A stretch of 50,506 nt of DNA from an uncultured Erysipelotrichaceae bacterium (GTDB taxonomy: Bacteria > Bacillota_I > Bacilli_A > Erysipelotrichales > Coprobacillaceae): positions 1 through 50,506 of the forward strand of contig UPXV01000019.1 of NCBI GenBank assembly GCA_900538465.1, written 5' to 3'. The notes under the pieces are model-generated. The model searched no databases. It was not told the origin of the DNA and worked only from the letters and a program-made list of their open reading frames with translations. Numbering within the stretch: position 1 is the first letter of the stretch; every line of letters starts with the position of its first letter. This document shows, one piece after another, positions 1-9,173 of the stretch. Position numbers and translations under genes: made by a program.

Positions 1-9
1 TCCACCTCT

Positions 10-37
10 ATTATAGCACAAAGCAAACAATTATCAA
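10..37 (-). promoter_or_regulatory. Outward sigma-A-type promoter at left edge
   Basis: On the minus strand TTGATA (32-37) and a perfect TATAAT (10-15) are separated by 16 bases and followed by GAGGTGG at the very edge. It must drive a gene lying left of the window. Just upstream is a 7-bp dyad, ATTGCTT-A-AAGCAAT (37-51), which could be an operator. Confidence 0.6.
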
Positions 38-61
38 TTGCTTAAAGCAATAAATCATTTT

Positions 62-90
62 AAAAAAACATGGAGTTTGACCTCCATGTT
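62..90 (-). terminator. Intrinsic terminator of the YhgE/Pip gene
   Basis: A 9-bp stem (67-75 with 82-90) with a 6-base loop is followed, in the minus direction, by a run of T (62-68). The stem overlaps the stop codon of the minus-strand gene ending at 89. Confidence 0.85.
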
Positions 91-2632
91 ATTCTTCTTC
101 ATTTACTTTTTCAAATGCTTGAGGAATTATATGTTTATCTTCTTTGTTTTTAAATTGATAATAACAAATTGTTAAGATTGAACATACAATAAAGATTCCT
201 ATAAATACCCAAATTTCAGTTGATAAAGATGCAGTTGCCATACTAATAACTTTTCTAAATCCATCAACACTATAAGTATATGGAACAAGATAATGAATAG
301 CTTTGAAGAAACCAGAAGATGTTTCAATTGGATATGTTCCTGCTGATCCACCTAAATTGATAATCATAAATACCAATAACAAGAATTCTCCAATAAATCC
401 AGTTGTTAAATTTAACAACGCAATAATTGACATAAATGCTGCTGATACAATAATTGCAAACAAATAAGTCATCATCATTTGTTGAGGTTCAAAACCATTA
501 ATAAATCTTAAACAACTAATCATAACAACCGCTGCAACAGTAGAAACAGTATACATAACAGTTGCTTTAGATAACCAATATTTCCATCCGTTTTCAGCTT
601 CTTTAATACCTCTTCTCATTGGATACATTAATGTAAATGCTAATCCACATACATATAATGCAACACTCATCATATATGGTGCCATAGCATGTCCATTGTT
701 TTCAACAACAGAAATTTCTTTGTGATTTGTATCAACAGGAGCAGCCATCATTTCAAATGTATCATCATTTGTAGAAAGTTGACTTTGTTTTGCTCCATCT
801 TTTAAACCGCTATCTAATGTTTGAACACCATTTTTCACTTCATTTAATCCAGAACCTAATGTTGAAGACCCAGCAGCCAATTGTCCAGCACCATTACTGA
901 TTTGACTTGCACCATCACCAAGTTGTCCTGCACCACCTAATAATGTTTTATTGTTAGAAACTAATTGTGATGTTCCTTTATATAATTCGCTAGCCCCAGT
1001 GTCTAATGCTTTTACACCACTAATTAATGTTGGTGTTTCTTTTTTAATTTGTTTAGTTCCATTTGCCAAATCTTGGCTACCACCAACTAATTCTTTATTT
1101 TTACTAGCAATTTGTGATAATCCATCATTAACTTGACTTACACCTGCTGTATATGCTTGAATACCATTCTTTAAAGAATCTTTTTCTTCAATTGTTATTT
1201 GTGTAACCTCACCATTTTTAATAAGATAATATTCTCCACCATTAACAGAAGAATTTAAATTTGTTAATCCTATTTGAAGTTGTTGTGATCCACCAGCCAA
1301 TCCAGTTTCAACATTTGTTCCATCAGATAATTTTCCACCATTGATTGCAGCGTTTATATCGCTAAGACCAGTAGATGATTTAGACAATAATTCTTGACTA
1401 TATCCTGCAGCAGTTGAAGAAAGAGTCAAATATGAAACCAATTGTTGATCTCCTAACCCACTTGCTTTTGCTTCTTCAGCTGTCGCTCCTATAGTTAAAA
1501 ACTTCATTCCTAATTGTTTCTGATTTGTGTCAGTTGATCCTAGCAATTCACCTATTTTTCTAGCATATTTAACAACCAATTCATCATCAGAAATTGTTTT
1601 AACCATTATTTTCTTACTATCATCAGTTAAAACTTCATCCAATTGTTTGTTTATTGAACTAATACCATTTTTTAATTTTGTACTACCTTTAAGCAATTCT
1701 TGTGTTCCTTCAGCCAAATCTGAAACACCACTATTTAATTTTTGATTATTACCAATAAGTTCTTTTGTTCCATCATAAGCCGCACTGACACCAGCAGTGT
1801 ATTGACTAATACCACTTTGTAATTTTAAAGCGCCTGCATTTAACTGATCAACACCAGTAGCTAAAGCCCCTGTAGAATTATTTAAAGTATCTAATCCATT
1901 TTTTACAGTATAAACACCATTGTTGACAGTCACAACGCCATCAGTATAATCTTTTAAACCTTTTGTTAAAGTAGAAGCTCCATCTTTAAATGTTAAGGAA
2001 CTAGAAGCTAAAACTTGTAAATTATCAGATATTGTTTTATTTCCATCAACCAATTGATTAACACCATCAGATAATTTTGTTGTCCCGTCACTTGCTTCAC
2101 CTAGTCCATCAGATAAAGTCCCAATTTGTTCAAAGATTGTTTCAGCATATGTTTTTGTAACTGAAGAAGAAACTTCAGCTTTAATTTTAGCAATGGCTGA
2201 ATCATCCATTTTGGAAGCAATATAGTTTGTTCCAGGATTTGTTGTATAATTTAAGATCATCTTTTGAGGATTGTCATCTAAAAGTGTTGTGGCATTCTTA
2301 GAGAAATCTTGTGGAATTGTGATTGTCATATAATAATCACCTTTCTCTAATCCTTTTTGTGCATCCTCACCGTTCACAAAATGGAATTCCATAGAATCAT
2401 TATCTTTTAGATTCTTAACAAGTTCTTCACCTACAGCAAGTGATTTCTCATTGTAAGTGACTTCTTTATCTTCATTGACAACTGCAACTGGGATACTTCC
2501 AGTATTTCCATAAGGATCCCACATTGAGCCAAGGAAGACACAGGCATAAATACTTGGAATCGCAATAATTGCGACAACAACAATCATTATCCAAGCATTA
2601 TGGAAAATATTTTTCCATTCTTGTTTAACCAT
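89..2632 (-). CDS. YhgE/Pip family membrane protein
   Basis: Large membrane protein of the YhgE/Pip (phage infection protein) family, distantly related to ABC-2 permeases; its cargo or role is not settled. One N-terminal membrane segment (about residues 12-37) is followed by some 600 extracellular residues dominated by repeats of the form LxxGxxxLxxG, then about five C-terminal membrane segments and a charged tail. I choose the ATG at 2632 (847 residues) because AGAAGGA lies just upstream of it. An upstream in-frame ATG at 2665 lacks a ribosome site and sits inside the operator-like dyad. It has its own promoter (2699-2726) and terminator. The divergent Rrf2 regulator probably controls it. 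Proteins of this kind often mediate drug tolerance or export, but that is only family inference here. Confidence 0.85.
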   Translation of the reverse strand: MVKQEWKNIFHNAWIMIVVVAIIAIPSIYACVFLGSMWDPYGNTGSIPVAVVNEDKEVTYNEKSLAVGEELVKNLKDNDSMEFHFVNGEDAQKGLEKGDYYMTITIPQDFSKNATTLLDDNPQKMILNYTTNPGTNYIASKMDDSAIAKIKAEVSSSVTKTYAETIFEQIGTLSDGLGEASDGTTKLSDGVNQLVDGNKTISDNLQVLASSSLTFKDGASTLTKGLKDYTDGVVTVNNGVYTVKNGLDTLNNSTGALATGVDQLNAGALKLQSGISQYTAGVSAAYDGTKELIGNNQKLNSGVSDLAEGTQELLKGSTKLKNGISSINKQLDEVLTDDSKKIMVKTISDDELVVKYARKIGELLGSTDTNQKQLGMKFLTIGATAEEAKASGLGDQQLVSYLTLSSTAAGYSQELLSKSSTGLSDINAAINGGKLSDGTNVETGLAGGSQQLQIGLTNLNSSVNGGEYYLIKNGEVTQITIEEKDSLKNGIQAYTAGVSQVNDGLSQIASKNKELVGGSQDLANGTKQIKKETPTLISGVKALDTGASELYKGTSQLVSNNKTLLGGAGQLGDGASQISNGAGQLAAGSSTLGSGLNEVKNGVQTLDSGLKDGAKQSQLSTNDDTFEMMAAPVDTNHKEISVVENNGHAMAPYMMSVALYVCGLAFTLMYPMRRGIKEAENGWKYWLSKATVMYTVSTVAAVVMISCLRFINGFEPQQMMMTYLFAIIVSAAFMSIIALLNLTTGFIGEFLLLVFMIINLGGSAGTYPIETSSGFFKAIHYLVPYTYSVDGFRKVISMATASLSTEIWVFIGIFIVCSILTICYYQFKNKEDKHIIPQAFEKVNEEE

Positions 2633-2654
2633 AAAAATCCTTCTTTCTCTTTTT

Positions 2655-2696
2655 TCTATAGACATTTAATATCTATGGATATATAATGTCTATAGA
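2655..2696. promoter_or_regulatory. Operator-like inverted repeat between yhgE-like gene and Rrf2 gene
   Basis: Perfect 11-bp arms TCTATAGACAT (2655-2665) and ATGTCTATAGA (2686-2696) flank a second nested dyad, ATATC-TATG-GATAT (2669-2682). It begins just after the -10 box of the minus-strand promoter and so covers the likely transcription start, the usual place for a repressor. The divergent Rrf2-family protein is the obvious candidate ligand (inference). Confidence 0.7.
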
Positions 2697-2698
2697 GT

Positions 2699-2726
2699 AT
2701 TATAATTAAATCATTATAAAAGTCAA
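2699..2726 (-). promoter_or_regulatory. Promoter of the YhgE/Pip gene
   Basis: Minus-strand TTGACT (2721-2726) and TATAAT (2699-2704) are separated by 16 bases. The transcript would start near 2692, inside the 2655-2696 dyad. Confidence 0.75.
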
Positions 2727-2785
2727 CTCTTTTAGATACAAAATTAAAAATTTTTGTTAAAATAGAAACAGAAGGTGAAAAGGAT

Positions 2786-3211
2786 ATGAAAATAAGACAA
2801 AGTTTTGAACAAGCAATATGTATCTTATTATTAATTGGAGCAAGTGAATCTCCTATTAAGAGTCATGAATTAAGTCAAAAATTAGATGTCTCTGATTCTT
2901 ATTTAAAAAAAGTAACAAGACAACTTGTTGTATCGGGTTTAATTACATCAAAAGCAAGTAAATTAGGTGGCTTTGTTTTAAAGAAGAAGTTAGCCGATAT
3001 TTCTTTCTTTGATGTCTTTGAAGCAATTGAAGGAAAAGAGAAATTTGTAGAAACAACTCATTTGGTTGAAAAAGTCTTTGATCCAAGTTTAAAAGTCAAA
3101 GAAACAGAAGATGTTATTGTTGATTACTTAAACAAAGCAGAAGAACAATACAAATCAAAACTAAAAGAAATAACACTCGAACAAATCTTTCAAGCTGCTC
3201 ATCAGGTATAG
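2786..3211 (+). CDS. Rrf2 family transcriptional regulator
   Basis: A 141-residue DNA-binding protein of the Rrf2 family: an N-terminal winged helix (about residues 1-65, with SHELSQKLDVSDSYLKKVTR as the helix-turn-helix and a wing ending KLGGFVL), then a dimerisation helix region. The Cys triad that ligates an Fe-S cluster in IscR or NsrR is absent (one Cys only, at residue 12), so it should sense something other than via a cluster. GAAGGTG precedes the ATG. It is transcribed divergently from the YhgE/Pip gene, with a large dyad between them; it probably represses that gene and perhaps itself. Terminated by a hairpin overlapping its stop. Confidence 0.85.
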   Translation: MKIRQSFEQAICILLLIGASESPIKSHELSQKLDVSDSYLKKVTRQLVVSGLITSKASKLGGFVLKKKLADISFFDVFEAIEGKEKFVETTHLVEKVFDPSLKVKETEDVIVDYLNKAEEQYKSKLKEITLEQIFQAAHQV

Positions 3212-3229
3212 TTTAGACTATACCTTTTT
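3205..3229 (+). terminator. Intrinsic terminator of the Rrf2 gene
   Basis: Stem GGTATAGT/ACTATACC (3205-3212 with 3217-3224), 4-base loop, then five T. It overlaps the stop codon at 3209-3211. Confidence 0.8.
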
Positions 3230-3275
3230 CATTTATTTATGATATGATATATACATATGAAATGGAGTGAAAATT

Positions 3276-4292
3276 ATGAATGATTATATTTTAAATGTTT
3301 TAAAAGATATTATGTCTATTGATAGTCCCTCTGGTTATACCAAAGAAGTTATTGCTTATTGTGAAAAAGAAGCAGAAAAATTAGGGTACAAAACATCAAA
3401 AACAAAGAAAGGGAATTTACAAATCTTTGTTGATGGACAAGATGATTATACAGTTGGTTTTTGTGCTCATGTTGATACTTTAGGTTTAATGGTAAGAAGT
3501 ATTAAAAGTGATGGAACTTTAGCTTTTACAAATATTGGTGGTCCTTTGATTCCAACTTTAGATGGTGAATATTGTCAAATCATCACTAGAAATCAAAAAA
3601 GATATTCAGGAACTATCTTATCTAATTCACCTGCTGCCCATGTTTTTCCAGAAGCCAAGAGTCAAGAAAGAACATGTGATACAATGCATATTCGTATTGA
3701 TGAAATCGTGAAATCAAAAGAAGATGTTGAAAAGCTTGGAATTGGCAATGGTGATTATATTGCGATTGATCCAAAAACAACAATAACTGAATCTGGTTTT
3801 ATCAAATCTCGTTTCTTAGATGATAAAATGAGTGTTGCCATTTTATTTGGAATGTTAAAAACCTTATCTGATAAACAAATCAAACCAAAACATAATCTCT
3901 TATTGATGATTTCTACATTTGAAGAAGTTGGTCATGGAAGTAGTTATGTACCTGAATGTGTAGATGAATTGATTGCAGTAGATATGGGATGTATTGGACT
4001 TGATTTATCATGTAGCGAATATGATGTCAGTATTTGTGCTAAAGATGGTAGTGGTCCTTATGACTATGATATAACATCTCGCTTTATTGAACTTGCTAGA
4101 GAAAATACATTACAATATGCAGTTGATATTTATCCATTCTATAGTAGTGATGTTTCTGCTGCCTTACGTGGTGGTCAAAATATCAAGGGAGCTTTAATTG
4201 GTCCTGGTGTTGGAGCATCTCATGGAATGGAAAGAACACATATACAAGCCGTTGAGAATACATTAAAATTAATATTACTTTATATTTGTTAA
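3276..4292 (+). CDS. M42 family metallopeptidase
   Basis: Cytosolic di-zinc aminopeptidase/glucanase-type peptidase of family M42, which trims peptides to amino acids. Metal-binding and catalytic motifs are visible in order: CAHVDTLGLMV near residue 65, RFLDDK near 185, STFEEVGHG near 215 (catalytic EE), DMG near 240, and GASHGMERTH near the C-terminus. 338 residues is normal for the family. The ATG at 3276 is preferred because GGAG lies 8 bases upstream; the in-frame GTG nine bases earlier overlaps that ribosome site. Monocistronic, with terminators on both sides. Exact substrate preference cannot be read from sequence. Confidence 0.88.
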   Translation: MNDYILNVLKDIMSIDSPSGYTKEVIAYCEKEAEKLGYKTSKTKKGNLQIFVDGQDDYTVGFCAHVDTLGLMVRSIKSDGTLAFTNIGGPLIPTLDGEYCQIITRNQKRYSGTILSNSPAAHVFPEAKSQERTCDTMHIRIDEIVKSKEDVEKLGIGNGDYIAIDPKTTITESGFIKSRFLDDKMSVAILFGMLKTLSDKQIKPKHNLLLMISTFEEVGHGSSYVPECVDELIAVDMGCIGLDLSCSEYDVSICAKDGSGPYDYDITSRFIELARENTLQYAVDIYPFYSSDVSAALRGGQNIKGALIGPGVGASHGMERTHIQAVENTLKLILLYIC

Positions 4293-4320
4293 CTCTTTCT
4301 TCGCAAAGAGTTTTCTTTTT
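4291..4320 (+). terminator. Intrinsic terminator of the M42 peptidase gene
   Basis: 8-bp stem AACTCTTT/AAAGAGTT (4291-4298 with 4305-4312), 6-base loop CTTCGC, then a T-rich tail. Confidence 0.85.
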
Positions 4321-4368
4321 CGTGATTTTCTTATACCTTTTCGTTATAATGAAGTAGAGAGTGGTGAT

Positions 4369-6564
4369 ATGATGAAAAATATATTGATGAAGAAATCTAT
4401 AATTATAGCTATTTGTGCATTAACTTTTTTTAGTGTCCTTGCTACAATTTATACAAATTATTTATCAAAAAATCTCTACGATGAAACAGATGAATATTTA
4501 CAAGAAATCACGATTCAAACAGCATCTTCTATTAATCATAAAATTGATGAAAACATAACTCAACTCAAAACAATAAGTGAACTTGTTAAACAAAAACAAC
4601 TCAAAAAAGAAGAAATTATCAATTATCTTGATCAATTAACACAACAAAGATCAGAAATTAAACGTTTTGGTATTGCAGATAAAAATGGAAATGCAATAAC
4701 ATCAGACCATCAAACCTTTAATATTCAATATCGTGAGTATTTTCAAAAATCATTAAAAGGAGAATCCTCTTCATCATCAACTTTAATTGATTATGTTGAT
4801 AGCTTACCTATTAATGTATACTCTGTTCCTTTATACAATCAATCTCAAGAAGTGACTGGTGTTCTTTTTGCTACATTTTATACAGATAAATTTTCTAAAA
4901 CATTATCTCAAGCTTCTTTTAACAATACGGGTTATTCTCTTATTTTTAATGAAGAAGGAGAAATTATTCTCACTGCCTCTCAAAAAGAACAAACTCATAT
5001 TCAAAAACTATCTGATTTAAGTAGTGATTCTTCTATTGATATTAACAAGATAGATTTCAAAGGTTCAGGAATTATGAAATTCAAAGATGAATCTCATAAA
5101 GATAATTATCTTGTTTATGCCAATATTAAAAATAATGATTGGTTAGTTGCATCTATATTCCCTAAAGAAATTGTAACTGAAAAAATTCAACAAATTATTC
5201 ATACTGCTTTTATTACATGGTTGTTAATTGGTGCAGGAAGTGCTGCTTTAATCACTTATATTTATTTCATACAAAAAAAGAATAAATATCAAGTTGATAA
5301 ATTGGCTTATGAAGATCCTATAACTCATCACTATAACTTTAATAAGTTTGTAGAGTTATGTCAAAATCAAAAACAATTAACTCACTACCTTTTAATTAAT
5401 TGTGATATTAAAGGATTTAAATGGTTTAATGAAATTTATGGTGAAGACATTGCTAATGAATTATTAATCACAATTATAGAAACTTTAGATAATTTCTGTC
5501 AGGATAAAGAATTATGTTGTCGTGTAACTGATGATCATTTTGCTTTATTATTACAAACAAACTCACAAGTACAACAAAGATTATTAGATTTATCTCATAC
5601 AATTCGTAATCAATTCAATAAAAAATATACAACATCTAATTTCTTTTTCCATTATGGAATCTATGAAATAGATAAAGAAAATATTGATATTCGAACTGCC
5701 TTCAAAAAAACACAATATATTAAAAATACCTTTAAAGAACTTTCTAAAGATGATATTGTCTTCTATAAAGAAGAACAATTCCTAAAAGATTTAAATGCAC
5801 AACAATATGAACATCATTTCCATAATTCTTTAGAAAATCAAGATTTCAAAGTCTATATACAACCAAAAGTCAATTTAAAAAATGGTTATATTACCAGTGG
5901 TGAAGCTCTTGTCCGTTGGCTTCATCCAGAACAAGGATTAATCTCGCCAGGACAATTTATTCCAATCTTTGAAAAGAATGGTATGCTTGAAGAACTTGAT
6001 ACATACATTTTAGAAAAGATATTAGAAACTTTAGAAAAATGGAATCAAGTTTATCAAAGAAAAATTTGTATATCAATTAATGTTTCTAGAACTTATATCT
6101 TTAATGAAGGTTATATTGATAAGTTATTAGATTGTATGAATCGATATCAAGTTGATCCTCAACAAATTGAAATAGAAATCACAGAAACAACAGCTTTAAA
6201 TCATAAAGAAGAATTAATAACCATTTTAAATAAGTTAAAAAAACATCATTTAAGAATCGCATTAGATGATTTTGGTAGTGGATATTCCTCTTTAAATATG
6301 TTAAAAGATTTTCCAATTGATGTTGTAAAAATTGATCAAGAATTCTTTAGAACAAATACTTATACACAAATGCGTAGTCATATTATTATTGAAGAAGTTA
6401 TTGAACTTTGTCATAAGTTAAATATTGAAGTTGTTGCTGAAGGAGTGGAAACTTTAGAACAAAATGAATTTTTATTCAATAATCATTGTGATTATATTCA
6501 AGGTTATTACTACTATAAACCATTACCTATTCAAGAGTTTGAAAAATTGATACTAAAAAAATAG
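4369..6564 (+). CDS. Membrane sensor with Cache, degenerate GGDEF and EAL domains
   Basis: A 731-residue cyclic-di-GMP protein. Order: membrane segment (about 8-30), extracytoplasmic Cache-type sensor (35-275), membrane segment (278-302), a GGDEF-fold domain (310-455) and a C-terminal EAL phosphodiesterase domain (475-725). The GGDEF signature is replaced by RVTDDHF, so cyclase activity is unlikely; the domain may bind GTP as a regulator. The EAL domain keeps EALVRW, the Asn in ISINVS, EIEITETTA, LDDFGSGYSS, the following Lys, VVAEGVET and QGYYY, so it should hydrolyse c-di-GMP. A TATAAT box at 4345-4350 precedes it, without a convincing -35 box. Two adjacent ATG codons (4369, 4372) both fit. 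No cyclase appears in the window. Confidence 0.88.
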   Translation: MMKNILMKKSIIIAICALTFFSVLATIYTNYLSKNLYDETDEYLQEITIQTASSINHKIDENITQLKTISELVKQKQLKKEEIINYLDQLTQQRSEIKRFGIADKNGNAITSDHQTFNIQYREYFQKSLKGESSSSSTLIDYVDSLPINVYSVPLYNQSQEVTGVLFATFYTDKFSKTLSQASFNNTGYSLIFNEEGEIILTASQKEQTHIQKLSDLSSDSSIDINKIDFKGSGIMKFKDESHKDNYLVYANIKNNDWLVASIFPKEIVTEKIQQIIHTAFITWLLIGAGSAALITYIYFIQKKNKYQVDKLAYEDPITHHYNFNKFVELCQNQKQLTHYLLINCDIKGFKWFNEIYGEDIANELLITIIETLDNFCQDKELCCRVTDDHFALLLQTNSQVQQRLLDLSHTIRNQFNKKYTTSNFFFHYGIYEIDKENIDIRTAFKKTQYIKNTFKELSKDDIVFYKEEQFLKDLNAQQYEHHFHNSLENQDFKVYIQPKVNLKNGYITSGEALVRWLHPEQGLISPGQFIPIFEKNGMLEELDTYILEKILETLEKWNQVYQRKICISINVSRTYIFNEGYIDKLLDCMNRYQVDPQQIEIEITETTALNHKEELITILNKLKKHHLRIALDDFGSGYSSLNMLKDFPIDVVKIDQEFFRTNTYTQMRSHIIIEEVIELCHKLNIEVVAEGVETLEQNEFLFNNHCDYIQGYYYYKPLPIQEFEKLILKK

Positions 6565-6582
6565 GGTTATCCCTATTTTTTT
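6555..6582. terminator. Bidirectional terminator between convergent genes
   Basis: AAAAAAATAGGG / CCCTATTTTTTT with loop TTAT gives a stem with A and T tracts on both sides. It serves the plus-strand EAL gene (stop 6564) and the minus-strand hydrolase (stop 6573). Confidence 0.9.
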
Positions 6583-7532
6583 AATATCTTCGCATGAATA
6601 AAAGTAAAGACTTTATTCCAATAAACTTCTGGATTATAATCCTTAGATTCTGCATGTCCAGCTGGTTCAACAATAAACATATCTTTTTCACATGTTGCAG
6701 CCTCATAAACTTCCTTAACCATTGCAGTTGGAACAAAATCATCTTTTCCACCATGAATAAATAAAATTGGATTCTTTGTTTTCTTTAACTGTTCAACACT
6801 AGAAGCTTCTTTAAAATCATATCCTGCTTTCATTTGCGCAACCCAGTTAGAAATATCTAAAACAGGGAAAGTTGGTAATGAAAATCTTTTATCAAGTTCA
6901 CTTGCAAAAATATCCCAAACACTTGTATATCCACAATCTTCAATATAGCCAATCACATGATCTAAATTATCGCCAGATACCATCATTGTCGTGGCACCAC
7001 CCATAGAAACACCATGAAGAATAATTTGTGCTTGAGGATCTTGTTTAACAATCCAATCTACCCAACATGCAATATCATCTTTATCTAACCAACCCATTCC
7101 AATATATTCGCCATCGCTTGCTCCATGAGCACGATTATCAGGTAATAAAACATTGTATCCTCTTTTTTCATAAACCATCCCATAAGACATCATATTATCA
7201 CTACTTGATTTATATCCATGTATCATAATTGCCCATAAATGTTGATCTTTTTTAGAAATATATTTTCCTTTTAATTGGATATCATCATGAGATGAAATTG
7301 TAACTTCTTGAGTCTTCTTTTTAAATTCATTCCCCAAAATTATCTCAGTCTTTTTATTTTTTTCAATAATCTTTTGATCTTCCCCTGTTGGAATCACTTC
7401 ATCATCAACATTTCTTTGATCAGATTGACTCACAGGAGACAAAGCATAATTGACAAAATATGTTCCTACACCTAATCCTGCAGTTAATATTATCCCAACC
7501 ATGATAAAAACTATAATTATTTTTTTCTTCAT
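6573..7532 (-). CDS. Membrane-anchored alpha/beta hydrolase
   Basis: Serine hydrolase with an N-terminal membrane anchor (about residues 4-26) and an extracytoplasmic alpha/beta fold. The oxyanion region reads MIHGYKSS, the nucleophile elbow GVSMGG, the acid GGKDDFVP and the histidine PAGHAES, so the Ser-Asp-His triad is complete. Length 319 residues from the ATG at 7532, which has AAAGG nine bases upstream; a GTG three codons earlier abuts that site and is less likely. Resembles the group of secreted or membrane esterases/peptidases annotated as alpha/beta hydrolases of unknown substrate. Convergent with the EAL gene, sharing a terminator. Confidence 0.8.
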   Translation of the reverse strand: MKKKIIIVFIMVGIILTAGLGVGTYFVNYALSPVSQSDQRNVDDEVIPTGEDQKIIEKNKKTEIILGNEFKKKTQEVTISSHDDIQLKGKYISKKDQHLWAIMIHGYKSSSDNMMSYGMVYEKRGYNVLLPDNRAHGASDGEYIGMGWLDKDDIACWVDWIVKQDPQAQIILHGVSMGGATTMMVSGDNLDHVIGYIEDCGYTSVWDIFASELDKRFSLPTFPVLDISNWVAQMKAGYDFKEASSVEQLKKTKNPILFIHGGKDDFVPTAMVKEVYEAATCEKDMFIVEPAGHAESKDYNPEVYWNKVFTFIHAKILKK

Positions 7533-7587
7533 TCCACTCACCCTTTCACATCTTCCCTATTTTATATAAAATTTTTTAATTAATCAA

Positions 7588-7616
7588 GAAAAAAAGAATA
7601 GAAATCTCTATTCTTT
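7588..7616 (-). terminator. Intrinsic terminator of the osmolyte transporter operon
   Basis: 10-bp stem AAAGAATAGA/TCTATTCTTT (7593-7602 with 7607-7616), 4-base loop, T run in the minus direction (A-rich 7588-7595). Overlaps the stop of the permease gene. Confidence 0.85.
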
Positions 7617-9173
7617 AATCAATTGATTTTTTATTAAAAAGTTTTTAGCAACATCCTTTGATTTTTCTTTTAATTCATCAACTTGATAATTTAAATCAAC
7701 CATCACATCTTCATTTAAATAATCCTTTAATTGATTGATAATCGGAATAATCTCAGGACATTCCTTTTGAATTCTTTCATTAACAATAGGAATTGCATGA
7801 TATGGTAAGAAGAATGAACGATCATCTTTTAAGACTTTCAAATCAAATTTCTTCAACAAACCATCTGTTGAATAAGCATCAATAACATCACAATTATGAT
7901 TAGCTAAAGCTGTATATCGTGGTGAACCATCAATAGGTATAATATCCTTAAATTGAATAGGATATGCTTTTTGTAATCCAATTAAACAGTCTTTTCTTTC
8001 TACAAAAGTTAAAGTCGGAGAGAATATGAGTTGTTTAGAAGCTTTACATAAATCACTGATAGTTTCAATATGATATTTTTGAGCAGTTTCTTTAGACATA
8101 GCCAATGTATAAGTATTGTTAAAGCCTAAAGGATCTAAAACCTTTAATTGATAACGTGATTGCATTTCTTTTTGAACAGTATCATAAACCTCATCAACAT
8201 CACTATTAGGTTCTAATCCTAGAATACTTCCATATATCGTTCCAGTATAATCAACATACATATCAATATCTCCAACTTCAATTGCATCCATAACAATCGA
8301 ACTTGAACCCAAGGACAAAGCTTGTTCAACTTCAACATCACTATTTCCTTCAATCAAATATTTCAACATATAACTTAAGGTTTCCTGTTCAGAAAAATCC
8401 ATACTTCCTATCTTAATCTTAACAGCATTACTACTTTGTCCTCTATTGGTATAAACAAAACTTCCAATTAAAGCCAAACAACTTAAAATAATGACAACTT
8501 TATCTAAAATATCTTTCATATGACTTCTTGGAGTTGATAATTGAAAACTCTTAGGAGTCACTATACGCTCTAAAATAGAAAAGATATAATCAATCAATAG
8601 CGCTAACAAACAAGCAGGAATTGCTCCTGATAAAATCTGATCTGTATTTGTTGTACGAATACCTGCATATACCAAATAACCTAAACCACCAGCTCCAATA
8701 AATGCTGCTAAGGTCATTAAACCAACAGAACTCACAGCACTAATTCTCACTCCAGCCATAATGACTGGGGCAGCAAGTGGAATTTGGACTTTATATAAGA
8801 CTTGTAAACGTGTTAACCCAATTCCTTTGGCAGCTTCTAATGTTTCACTATTAATACTATCTAATCCAGCAACAGTATTTTTAATAATAGGAAGCAAAGA
8901 ATAAAGAATAACCATAACAATAGCTGGTTTTGTCCCAATTCCTAATAAAGGAATCATAAAACCTAAAAGTGCCATTGATGGGATTGCTTGAATAATATTA
9001 GCAATTGCCATAACAGGTTTTTTAGAAGGTTTAAAATAAGTAATTAAGATTCCTAGAGGAACCCCCACAACAATAGAAATCATAATAGCTAGAATTGTCA
9101 ATTGAATATGCTCCATAAACAACCCTAAAATCGTTGAAAAGTTTTGGATAAAATAATCTACAAATTCACTCAT
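7608..9173 (-). CDS. OpuC-type permease fused to substrate-binding protein
   Basis: A 521-residue fusion of the two non-ATPase parts of a quaternary-amine ABC importer (glycine betaine, carnitine or choline type). Residues 1-205 form a binding-protein-dependent permease with about five membrane segments and the EAA-type loop (LEAAKGIGLTRLQ). A further membrane segment near 225-242 tethers residues 250-515, an OpuAC/glycine-betaine-binding domain facing outside (starts VKIKIGSMDFSEQ). Such fusions are well known in Gram-positives. The ATG overlaps the stop of the ATPase gene by one base (TAATG), showing translational coupling. Function: uptake of compatible solutes under osmotic stress, or uptake of choline-like nutrients; the ligand is not determined. 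Confidence 0.88.
   Translation of the reverse strand: MSEFVDYFIQNFSTILGLFMEHIQLTILAIMISIVVGVPLGILITYFKPSKKPVMAIANIIQAIPSMALLGFMIPLLGIGTKPAIVMVILYSLLPIIKNTVAGLDSINSETLEAAKGIGLTRLQVLYKVQIPLAAPVIMAGVRISAVSSVGLMTLAAFIGAGGLGYLVYAGIRTTNTDQILSGAIPACLLALLIDYIFSILERIVTPKSFQLSTPRSHMKDILDKVVIILSCLALIGSFVYTNRGQSSNAVKIKIGSMDFSEQETLSYMLKYLIEGNSDVEVEQALSLGSSSIVMDAIEVGDIDMYVDYTGTIYGSILGLEPNSDVDEVYDTVQKEMQSRYQLKVLDPLGFNNTYTLAMSKETAQKYHIETISDLCKASKQLIFSPTLTFVERKDCLIGLQKAYPIQFKDIIPIDGSPRYTALANHNCDVIDAYSTDGLLKKFDLKVLKDDRSFFLPYHAIPIVNERIQKECPEIIPIINQLKDYLNEDVMVDLNYQVDELKEKSKDVAKNFLIKNQLIKE

Noticed and set aside
951..1136. Plus-strand frames inside the YhgE/Pip gene (also 1527-1745)
   Set aside because: Reverse-frame shadows of the repetitive extracellular domain.
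2632..2665. Longer start for the YhgE/Pip protein at 2665
   Set aside because: No ribosome site, and the ATG sits in the operator-like dyad; AGAAGGA clearly serves the ATG at 2632.
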